Below are positions 1 to 5,473 of a stretch of 8,696 bases of DNA, one piece after another. The notes beneath the pieces were generated by a model, which saw only the letters and a list, made by a program, of their open reading frames with translations, searched no databases and was not told the origin of the DNA. The position numbers and the translations under genes are program-made. The stretch lies in NCBI GenBank assembly GCA_964631325.1, contig CAZVWJ010000081.1, positions 1 to 8,696 on the forward strand. The letters run 5' to 3'. Source of the stretch: CAZVWJ01 sp964631325 (GTDB lineage: Bacteria; T1Sed10-126). Numbering within the stretch: the stretch's first letter is position 1; the number at the start of each line of letters is the position of its first letter.

Positions 1-240
1 AGACGCATATAGCAAAGCCCTTATTTCAAGGTGCTAATCATTTTAACAACTTAGTCCTATCGCTACGATTTTTCAAAATAAATCAGGACTGGTAAAAAAC
101 GAAAATATCATTGAAATTAACCAGCCAAAACAGAAAACAAGCCTCTGAATGGTTGATTTTCAATTATGTATTTACCGAGCCTAGATTCACAGTGAACCCA
201 ATTAAGACATTTTTAACCAGGGGATAAATCTCTTTTGCCG
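1..240. other. AT-rich non-coding sequence
   Basis: I see no open frame, RNA gene or clear repeat here. The stretch is AT-rich and stops are frequent in all frames. It is probably decayed intergenic DNA like the rest of the left end. Confidence 0.5.
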
Positions 241-244
241 GTTA

Positions 245-425
245 ATTTATTGACCACCGTCGGAGCCGAAACCCCGGCTGCCTTTCGCGCCGACTTATCG
301 TCCCCACCAGGAGCAACTCCAGTGCTCCCCAGAGAATTAACCCACCGTTGCTAGATATCTCACTTCATCCACCTGAGTGCTCCCGCCCGGAGCCACTAGC
401 CACCTGCCACGTCCACCAGAATCTG
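245..425. other. GC-rich hairpin-bearing stretch, function unknown
   Basis: This block is clearly more GC-rich than the AT-rich DNA on both sides and holds several hairpins. At 259-294 a two-part stem pairs GTCGG (259-263) with CCGAC (290-294) and AGCCG (264-268) with CGGCT (275-279) around a 6-nt loop. At 310-328 GGAGCA pairs with TGCTCC. At 379-393 GCTCC pairs with GGAGC. The word AGTGCTCCC occurs twice (321 and 376) and CGGAGCC twice (261 and 388). There is no long open frame. It could be a structured RNA on either strand or debris from another element. I compared it from memory with cobalamin, SAM, c-di-GMP, Moco and THF riboswitch consensus cores and could not match any of them. Confidence 0.3.
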
Positions 426-426
426 T

Positions 427-475
427 CCCCAACCCTATGTAACGAATGTTCGCAATTGTGAACATTCGACATATG
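427..475. repeat. Palindrome copy 1 (40-bp inverted repeat)
   Basis: The left arm TATGTAACGAATGTTC (436-451) and the right arm starting GAACATTCG (460-468) flank the 8-bp spacer GCAATTGT. The outermost part of the right arm has diverged (ACATATG instead of TTACATA). A lead-in CCCCAACCC (427-435) is shared exactly with copy 2, so the duplicated unit is longer than the palindrome itself. It lies about 100 bp beyond the 3' end of the asnB remnant. It is either a binding site for a dimeric regulator, plausibly the ArsR protein encoded nearby, or part of a dispersed palindromic element. Confidence 0.8.
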
Positions 476-577
476 ATTTGAGGCTCTAAAATTGCTTATA
501 TAGCAAAATTTCAATTCCAGGGGATCATATTATTTGTAAAAAACACTCAGTCCAACTGTTTTTTTATCACTAAATAT

Positions 578-772
578 TTACACTAAATCGATTTGAAAGT
601 TTTGAGCAAAATTTGCCAAAAAAAGTAAAGACCATCCTGTAAGTCGGTTACTAATTGTAACATCCCGCGAGAAGCTCAAAAACGGGCAACGGCTGACTGA
701 AATGGTAATAAATTCCTGGTGGTGGTTCTGCCAGCAGGAGTAGGGGCCGAGAAGCCCTGTTTGTCCTACCAA
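578..772 (-). pseudogene. Decayed 3' fragment of a second asnB-like gene
   Basis: The minus-strand reading frame of about 64 codons matches the last 60 or so residues of the intact asnB product (window 2009-3820). Shared blocks in order are GPY, WQN, QEFIT, NRLT-WSLL and LA-F, with one codon missing after WQN. The DNA also aligns: GTAATAAATTCCTG at about 702 corresponds to GTGATAAATTCCTG at 2130, and TAGGGGCCG occurs in both. Similarity fades above about 770. Upstream the frame stays open to a stop at 818-820 but no longer resembles AsnB. The N-terminal amidotransferase domain, the ATP loop and the usual KQGF motif are absent, so it cannot be functional. The only initiation codon is a TTG with no ribosome binding site. 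It is flanked by palindrome copies 1 and 2. Confidence 0.8.
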
Positions 773-863
773 GGGATGACTTCGATCGGTGCAGGCTCCG
801 GCCCATTTTCTAAACAGTCATTTCGCTGAACCTTAAGCCATCAAGCTACTAATTTGAACTAAG

Positions 864-923
864 CCCCAACCCTATGTAACGAATGTTCGCAATTGTGAAC
901 ATTCGTTACATAATTTAAAGCTG
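864..923. repeat. Palindrome copy 2 (best-preserved 40-bp inverted repeat)
   Basis: This is the reference copy. TATGTAACGAATGTTC (873-888) and its exact reverse complement (897-912) form perfect 16-bp arms around GCAATTGT. The lead-in CCCCAACCC (864-872) matches copy 1 exactly, and the trailing ATAATTTAAAGCT resembles ATGATTTGAGGCT after copy 1. Neither side has a T-run, so it is not an obvious intrinsic terminator. No intact gene adjoins it. The asnB fragment lies on its left. Confidence 0.85.
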
Positions 924-1248
924 TTGAACGGTGAATAAAGCAGAATCACTATTTCAGAGCGATATCACTTTACTGATAGACTTTTTAGAAAACGATTGCA
1001 ATTGAAAATTAAAAGTTAGCAGACACCGACAGCATCGCCAAATTCTACCAGTTCCCAAACCATTAGCTGAACGTGTCCTAAAAAGAATATGTGATCGTGT
1101 TTGCCCAATTATATTATCCCCCGAATAACTATTATCGACAATGAATCAGTTACCGTTTACTCACTTTTAGCCTTAACCGCCGAAAATTAGCAAATCCCCC
1201 AGACCACTCTGTTTCCAGGGAACTTCTCACCCAAAAGACCAGAAATCC
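924..1248. other. Non-coding spacer between palindromes 2 and 3
   Basis: The stretch is AT-rich and stops occur in all six frames. I see no gene, RNA gene or alignable remnant. It is bracketed by palindrome copies 2 and 3, as the asnB fragment and arsR are bracketed by other copies, so it may be a further decayed module. Confidence 0.5.
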
Positions 1249-1292
1249 AACCATGTAACGAATGTTCGCAATTGTGAACATACGTTACATAG
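1249..1292. repeat. Palindrome copy 3, just downstream of arsR
   Basis: ATGTAACGAATGTTC (1253-1267) and GAACATACGTTACAT (1276-1290) flank the same GCAATTGT spacer. There is one mismatch in the arms (ATAC for ATTC). The preceding TCCAACC corresponds to the lead-in of copies 1 and 2. It ends about 33 bp from the arsR stop codon, so a readthrough transcript of arsR would fold it into a long hairpin. The sequence after it on the minus strand is not a T-run, so a terminator role is only possible. Confidence 0.8.
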
Positions 1293-1323
1293 CTTACTAC
1301 TGTAAGAGTAGCCTGTTAAAAAT

Positions 1324-1632
1324 TCATTCTTCGCCTCGGGTCAACAGTGAATACAGCTCTGTAACTTTGTTGATTAAATCCTCCCGTTTGAGGTAATAAT
1401 CGCGGTAATTTTCCCGTGTCTTAGAACGAACCAGTTCATGATCGCGCAAGACTTTCAGTTGCCGGGAGATTGATTGCCGGCTTCGCTCCATCTTGTCCGC
1501 CAGCTCGCTAACAGTTCGGGACTCCTTCCTCAATACAAGCAATATTTTAAGACGAACCGCATTCCCGAGGACTTCAAAAAATTTGCTCAAACGAAAGACG
1601 AACTCGTCCATATTTTCGCCAGCAATCTTCAT
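1324..1632 (-). CDS. ArsR-family winged-helix transcriptional regulator
   Basis: This encodes a 102-residue DNA-binding protein of ArsR/SmtB size, expected to act as a cytoplasmic homodimer on an inverted-repeat operator. The fold is visible as LGNAVRLKILLVL (about 22-34, helix 1-2), TVSELADKMERSRQSISRQLKVL (about 40-62, helix-turn-helix with recognition helix SRQSISRQLKVL), and the wing VRSKTRENYRDYYL (about 68-81), followed by a C-terminal dimerisation helix. It contains no cysteine, and the ELCVCDL metal site of ArsR/CadC/SmtB is replaced by TVSELADK. Metal sensing through the classical thiolate site is therefore unlikely and the signal is unknown. The start is supported by AGGAGG at 1640-1645, 7 nt from the ATG. 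A palindrome copy lies about 60-90 bp upstream, which suggests autoregulation, and another lies just downstream. Its regulon is unknown. The glycan genes end about 380 bp upstream. Confidence 0.88.
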   Translation of the reverse strand: MKIAGENMDEFVFRLSKFFEVLGNAVRLKILLVLRKESRTVSELADKMERSRQSISRQLKVLRDHELVRSKTRENYRDYYLKREDLINKVTELYSLLTRGEE

Positions 1633-1688
1633 TGTGAAACCTCCTAAAAAAAGTAAATTATCGAATTTTGCTCCACAACCATTATTTC

Positions 1689-1727
1689 ACAATGTTCGCA
1701 ATTACGAAAATACGTTACGTAATTTAG
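1689..1727 (-). promoter_or_regulatory. Palindrome copy 4: candidate operator at the arsR promoter
   Basis: AATGTTC (1691-1697), GCAATTAC, then GAAAATACGTTACGT (1706-1720) align with the centre and right arm of the other three palindromes, with the left outer arm lost. It is the most diverged copy. It sits 58-95 bp upstream of the arsR start codon, where a repressor operator would be expected. The AT-rich DNA between it and the gene has only weak promoter matches (AAATAAT, GATAAT), so I do not assign a -10/-35 pair. Binding by the encoded ArsR protein is inferred from position and symmetry, not shown. Confidence 0.5.
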
Positions 1728-2008
1728 GTAAACTGAAAAAGTAGTATGGACTAAAATAATTTTTGAGGTACTTTGGTTGGTCAAATAATCGGGGTATTTA
1801 AAGTGGAAGTTGCGGTCGGATGTTTTGTGGCAAAGTGACGTGAGGTTAGTCGTCAGTTGCATATGAAATATGCTGATATATTTCTGTTTACTATGGGACA
1901 TATTTCTCTGCGGTAAGCCAGATGGTTTACCCGCTCCGCCGAAATAATCCGAGATAACTTTTGGAGAAACTGGTAGTTGGAGCTTAAGCTTGAGGCAAAA
2001 CGGATTAT
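1728..2008. other. Intergenic region between asnB and arsR, with one stem-loop
   Basis: I find no credible gene here. One imperfect stem-loop lies at 1910-1934: GCGGTAAGCC pairs with GGTTTACCCGC, with one bulge and a 4-nt loop. It lies about 75 bp beyond the asnB stop and could end or stabilise the operon transcript, but no U-tract follows it on the minus strand, so it is not a classical intrinsic terminator. AGCTTAAGCTT at 1981-1991 is a short palindrome of no known role. Confidence 0.4.
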
Positions 2009-3820
2009 TTATTGATCAGTGAAAACACTTTCAAACTCGGCCAGATACAACAGTGACCAGTCAGTAAGTCGATTGGTTCCCCTCCGCGGGGATGCAGCTT
2101 TGGTCAAAGTTGATTTGTGGAGTTTCTGGGTGATAAATTCCTGCTGTTGGTTGTTCTGCCAGTGTTTGTAGGGGCCGGAGAAACCCTGTTTATCGCGGCG
2201 GCTTATCGTCTCCGGAAGAATTCTTTCCATGGCTTCACGCAGGATAAGTTTACCGTTATCCGAACGTATATATTCCCCGGGTTCCTGCTCTTTGTGGAAT
2301 GGACTGATCTTCCAGTTGGCCGGGATTTCTTGAGCCAGCTCGAACAGGTCCCGATCCAGAAAAGGGAACCGGGCCTCCAGGCCAAAAGCCATCCCCAGCC
2401 TGTCTTCCACGTGCAAAAGCCCTCGTAAGAAGAATGATGTTTCGATGTGCAAACAGGCGTTTAGATACTCTCGTTCTGCACTCAAGTCATACGGTAAGTC
2501 CTGGAGCCAGTTACTAAAAAGCCGGCGGGGCCGTTCGAAATCTATTTTTGCACACAGCTCCGGCGGTAGTAACTCTTTTTGTTCTTCCGGGCCCAACAGC
2601 CGTTGCCAGAAATCAAATAAACCGTCACGATTCGCTGATTCATTGTTATCCCGCCAGGCAACCTGGTAGCGCCACGGGTAGCCGCCGAAAAGTTCGTCGC
2701 CCCCGGTCCCGCTGAGCACAGCTTTGCCGTGGCTGGCCGCCAGGCGAGCGGCAACGTAGTTCGGGTAGGACTGGCCGACCCGTGGTTCCTCCATGTGGTA
2801 GACCAGGTTGTCGATCACTTGCTGTAGTGTATCAGCTGTTACAACTGCCTCGTAATGGTTGGAACCGATTTGTTCAGCAACAACTCGAGCAGAGTTGCGT
2901 TCGTCGTAACCAGCCTCCCGGCCTTCAACCCCGCTGGTGTCAAAGCCGACGGTAATCGTTTTCAACCTGTGGGGTGATTCCTCCGCCGCGAGCGCACAGA
3001 TCGTGCTGGTGTCTAGCCCACCGCTGAGGTAGCTGTGGACGGGTACGTCGCTGACCATGTGATTTTCCACCGCTTGTCGCAGCCGAAATTCTAGTTCTTC
3101 AACTGCTTGCTTGCGGTTGCCATTGTAGTCACCGGTATAAGTGAAATCAAAAAACTTACTGGTTGCCGGCGATTTTTGGGGCTGATCCGTAGAAAATTTG
3201 TACAATTGCCCCGGTTCCAGGGTCCGAATGTTTTTCAGTAATGTTCGGTTGGAGAGAAAATTTTGAAACGTGAGGTATTCGTTGAGTCCTTCCGGATCCA
3301 GCTCAGGACTTTCGTCCGCTAACTCAAGGATAGCTTTTTGTTCGGAAGCCAGGGTAAATCCTGCAGTCCCCTGGTAGAGATAAAGCGGTTTTATCCCGAA
3401 GGGATCCCGGGCGGCGTATATCCGTTTTTCTCGCGGATGATAAATTACCAGCGAATACATCCCGTTTAACCGCTGGAATAAATCTTCTCGCCAGTGGTTC
3501 CATCCTTTCAGCAATACTTCGGTGTCCGTCTCTGTCCTGAACTCAAAACCACTCTTTTTCAGTTCGCTCCGCAGTGATTTGAAATTATAAATTTCACCGT
3601 TGTAAATAATGATCCGTCTACTGGCCGGATCCCGCAGCGGCTGGTGACCGCGCTCGGAAAGATCCAGGATAGATAGACGCCGGTGGCCCAGGCCCAAGTT
3701 TTCATCAATATAAGTCCCGGAATCGTCCGGGCCGCGGTGGGCGAGTATTTCGGTGGCTGAGTGGAGTTTTCCCCTGTCTATTTGGTTGTCAGCTCTACAC
3801 CAGGCGATTAAGCCGCACAT
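2009..3820 (-). CDS. asnB: Asparagine synthase (glutamine-hydrolysing) family amidotransferase
   Basis: This 603-residue enzyme of AsnB type hydrolyses glutamine in its N-terminal class II amidotransferase domain. It passes ammonia to an ATP-activated carboxylate in the C-terminal synthetase domain. Cys2 (MCGLIAW) is the nucleophile once Met is removed, which fixes the start. AHRGPDD (27-33), YNGEIYN (73-79) and DTEVLL (99-104) line the glutaminase site. SGGLDTS (266-272) is the ATP pyrophosphate loop, SGTGGDELFGGY (370-381) and EARFPFLD (482-489) are synthetase motifs, and KQGFSGP is at 544-550. It looks complete for the family. It is the last gene of the glycan cluster, 203 bp after the aminotransferase, and that gap is filled by an octamer repeat. 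No Shine-Dalgarno sequence is visible. In this setting it may amidate a uronic acid (compare WbpS of Pseudomonas O-antigen loci) rather than aspartate. The sequence does not decide which. Confidence 0.93.
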   Translation of the reverse strand: MCGLIAWCRADNQIDRGKLHSATEILAHRGPDDSGTYIDENLGLGHRRLSILDLSERGHQPLRDPASRRIIIYNGEIYNFKSLRSELKKSGFEFRTETDTEVLLKGWNHWREDLFQRLNGMYSLVIYHPREKRIYAARDPFGIKPLYLYQGTAGFTLASEQKAILELADESPELDPEGLNEYLTFQNFLSNRTLLKNIRTLEPGQLYKFSTDQPQKSPATSKFFDFTYTGDYNGNRKQAVEELEFRLRQAVENHMVSDVPVHSYLSGGLDTSTICALAAEESPHRLKTITVGFDTSGVEGREAGYDERNSARVVAEQIGSNHYEAVVTADTLQQVIDNLVYHMEEPRVGQSYPNYVAARLAASHGKAVLSGTGGDELFGGYPWRYQVAWRDNNESANRDGLFDFWQRLLGPEEQKELLPPELCAKIDFERPRRLFSNWLQDLPYDLSAEREYLNACLHIETSFFLRGLLHVEDRLGMAFGLEARFPFLDRDLFELAQEIPANWKISPFHKEQEPGEYIRSDNGKLILREAMERILPETISRRDKQGFSGPYKHWQNNQQQEFITQKLHKSTLTKAASPRRGTNRLTDWSLLYLAEFESVFTDQ

Positions 3821-3830
3821 GGGTTTGGAA

Positions 3831-4047
3831 GTGATGAAGTGATGAAGTGATGAAGTGATTGAGTGATTAGGTTAAATCGAAGAAATTCTAAACCAGTAAC
3901 TAAGTGATTGAATAATTGGATAAAAGGGAAAAATCGTGAAAAATCAGACCACGTGCTGTAGTCGTGAAAAAATATAGTAGATCTTTCTTGGTCAGCTTCC
4001 TGACTCCTTAACTTATTCACTTCTTAACTAATAGACTCCTTAACTTC
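3831..4047. repeat. Octamer inverted-repeat element between asnB and the aminotransferase
   Basis: The left arm at 3831-3870 is five consecutive 8-bp units: three GTGATGAA, then GTGATTGA and GTGATTAG. A stray unit (AAGTGATTGA) follows at about 3902. After about 90 bp of unrelated AT-rich sequence, the right arm (about 3995-4047) is made of pyrimidine-rich units such as CTCCTTAAC and TTCTTAAC, roughly complementary to the left arm. The right arm runs over the last codons and stop of the aminotransferase gene. The left arm starts 10 bp from the asnB start codon, where a ribosome binding site would be expected. The minus-strand transcript could form a long imperfect hairpin here. Confidence 0.8.
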
Positions 4048-5340
4048 CACCATTGTCTCAATAATATTCTCCTGGTCCGCGGGCTCAAGGCCGACGTAAA
4101 TCGGCAGAGAGATCGAAAGCTGCTCGGCGAAATAGGAGTTGAGGTAGTCGGCCGGGGAAGTATCGTATTTATCCCGGTAGTAATCCTGGAGGGCAGCGGT
4201 GTGGGTGCCCTGTCGAGTGGCTATTCCTTCTTCCTCCAGGCTTGTCATTAACTCGTTGCGCTTTTTGTTGGCTCCGTCGATTTGACCTATAATGTGATTA
4301 AGTGAACCGTTATTAAGTGATGAAGTGATGAGGTGATGAGGGGATGAGGCTTGATCTTTAGCTTCTTCGCTTCTTAACTTCTTCACCTCTTCACGTAGGG
4401 TTTCAGGGAGAAACGTAGTTACATAGCTCTGGTAGCCGTGGGCGTAGTCCTCGGGCACATACGGCGCCTGCATCCAGTCAATGTCTTCCAGCAATTTGTC
4501 GTAGCGGCGGGCGATTTTTCTTCGCTCTTCGAGAATATAATCGGCTTTCTCCAACTGAGCGCAGCCAACCGCCCCCTGGAGGTCTGTCATCCGGTAGTTA
4601 TAGCCGAGGTCCGGGTAGTCGGGCAGCAGAAAACCTTTTTCTTCCTCGTGGCGCTCGAGGTCGGTCCGGGTTGCTCCGTGATCGCGCAGTGAACGACAGT
4701 GCTTTTCAATTTCTTCCGACTCAGTGGTCACCATCCCGCCCTCACCGGTGGTGATCGATTTGCGGGGGTGAAAACTGAAACAGCCCGCGGCGCCGAAAGT
4801 GCCGGCGTGCTGACCATTGATTCGGGCGCCGAGTCCACAGGCCGCATCCTCCAGAACCCACAGGTCGTGTTCGTCTGCCAGCTGCATTATCGGTTCCATT
4901 TCCGCACATAAACCGAACAGGTGGACGGGAATAACCCCGACTGTCCTGGCCGTGATATGTTGTTCAATTTGGTCGAGGTCAATATTAAATGTGCGGGGAT
5001 TTATATCACAAAATACCGGTCGAGCATTCTCGTATTCAACCACGTTTGCAGTGGAAACCCAGGTAAAGGCAGGCACGATAACTTCGTCGCCCTCTTCGAC
5101 TCCCAGGGCCCGAACGGCCAGGTGGAGGGCAGTGGTGCAGGAGGTGGATGCAATTGAGTGGTACGAGTGATTGAGTGATTGAGTGATTGAGTGATTAAGT
5201 GGAGAAGTTATAAAATCAGAAAACTTGTTTTCAAATTTTTCTACGTAGGGCCCCTGGACGACCCAGCCGGTTTCGAGTGGTTTTTGGACAAGTTCTTTTT
5301 CTGCGTCGCCGATGTACGGTTTGGTGATTGGATATTTCAT
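4024..5340 (-). CDS. wbpE: DegT/DnrJ/EryC1 sugar aminotransferase with two in-frame repeat insertions
   Basis: This PLP-dependent nucleotide-sugar aminotransferase has 438 residues. In this cluster it probably transfers an amino group from glutamate to the 3-keto group of UDP-GlcNAc-3-keto-uronate (WbpE/WlbC step). Family marks are ITKPYIGDAE at the N-terminus, SCTTALHLAVRALG (67-80) for cofactor phosphate binding, GDEVIVPAFTWVSTANV (84-100), EDAACGLGA (164-172; Asp165 holds the PLP ring nitrogen), SFHPRKSITTGEGGM (189-203; Lys194 forms the Schiff base), and NYRMTDLQGAVG (248-259). Two segments are foreign to the family. Residues 43-58 (FITSPLNH, SITQSLNH) come from six DNA octamers. Residues about 316-349, with EEVKKLRSEEAKDQ and SPHHLITSSLNN, come from a two-armed octamer element. 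Without them the length would be close to the usual 370-390. All catalytic residues remain, so it may still work. No Shine-Dalgarno sequence precedes the ATG. The exact sugar specificity and the symbol are inferred from context. Confidence 0.88.
   Translation of the reverse strand: MKYPITKPYIGDAEKELVQKPLETGWVVQGPYVEKFENKFSDFITSPLNHSITQSLNHSYHSIASTSCTTALHLAVRALGVEEGDEVIVPAFTWVSTANVVEYENARPVFCDINPRTFNIDLDQIEQHITARTVGVIPVHLFGLCAEMEPIMQLADEHDLWVLEDAACGLGARINGQHAGTFGAAGCFSFHPRKSITTGEGGMVTTESEEIEKHCRSLRDHGATRTDLERHEEEKGFLLPDYPDLGYNYRMTDLQGAVGCAQLEKADYILEERRKIARRYDKLLEDIDWMQAPYVPEDYAHGYQSYVTTFLPETLREEVKKLRSEEAKDQASSPHHLITSSLNNGSLNHIIGQIDGANKKRNELMTSLEEEGIATRQGTHTAALQDYYRDKYDTSPADYLNSYFAEQLSISLPIYVGLEPADQENIIETMVEVKESIS
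4294..4395. repeat. Octamer element inserted in frame in the aminotransferase gene (second site)
   Basis: The left arm (4294-4350) holds GTGATTAA, GTGATGAA, GTGATGAG and related units. The right arm (4361-4395) is CTTCTTCGC, TTCTTAAC, TTCTTCAC, CTCTTCAC. The arms are roughly complementary, with about 10 bp between them, so this is a compact copy of the intergenic elements. It replaces or extends a loop between the SYVTTFLPE strand and the MTSLEEEGIATRQGTH region and leaves the frame intact. The purine-rich arm is translated into a charged stretch (EEVKKLRSEEAK), the other into LITSSLNN. Confidence 0.85.
5167..5214. repeat. Six-unit octamer array inserted in frame in the aminotransferase gene (first site)
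   Basis: Exactly six 8-bp units occupy 5167-5214: three GTGATTGA, then GTGATTAA, GTGGAGAA and GTTATAAA. Their total of 48 bp is 16 codons, so the frame is kept. On the coding strand they read as residues 43-58, between FENKFSDF and SIASTSCTTALHLA. Other family members have only a short link of about six residues there (FEEKFAEYTGAKYAIA type). The last two units are diverged, which suggests decay of one end or an ancestral variant. Confidence 0.88.
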
Positions 5341-5349
5341 GTTTTATTG

Positions 5350-5473
5350 GTTAAGAAGTAAAGAGGTAATGAGATGAAGAAGCTAATTCCTTGAATTTTT
5401 CGCTCCTCGACTTCTCCAGGCAGTTCTGCAGGGGCCTCTTTGCTCCTTAGTTTCCTCACTCCTTCACTTTATA
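5350..5473. repeat. Octamer inverted-repeat element between aminotransferase and SDR genes
   Basis: The left arm (5350-5382) has GGTTAAGAAGTAAAGAGG and AGATGAAGAAG. The right arm has CGCTCCTCGACTTCTCC (about 5401-5418) and CTCCTTAGTTTCCTCACTCC (5443-5462), continuing to about 5473. It fills the gap between the genes and overlaps the last codons of the SDR gene. The units are more degenerate than in the other copies. It also lies where the aminotransferase ribosome binding site should be. Confidence 0.65.

Noticed and set aside
436..1720. Regularly spaced palindromes as a CRISPR array or as intrinsic terminators
   Set aside because: Intervals of about 380-440 bp that contain genes are far too long for spacers. 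No T-tract follows the hairpins in either direction.
1644..1901. Minus-strand 85-codon frame upstream of arsR
   Set aside because: It covers the candidate operator and the arsR ribosome binding site, and its composition is that of translated AT-rich intergenic DNA.
3831..3870. Tandem octamers as a CRISPR array
   Set aside because: The units are 8 bp and directly abutting, with no spacers, and no cas genes are present.
3808..4020. Minus-strand 70-codon frame between the aminotransferase and asnB genes
   Set aside because: Much of it is translated octamer repeat (LITQSLHHFITSSL). It overlaps the asnB start and has no ribosome binding site or homology that I recognise.
4024..5340. Aminotransferase gene as a pseudogene because of the repeat insertions
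   Set aside because: The frame is open from start to stop, and the catalytic Lys194, Asp165 and cofactor-binding motifs are all intact, so a working protein remains plausible.
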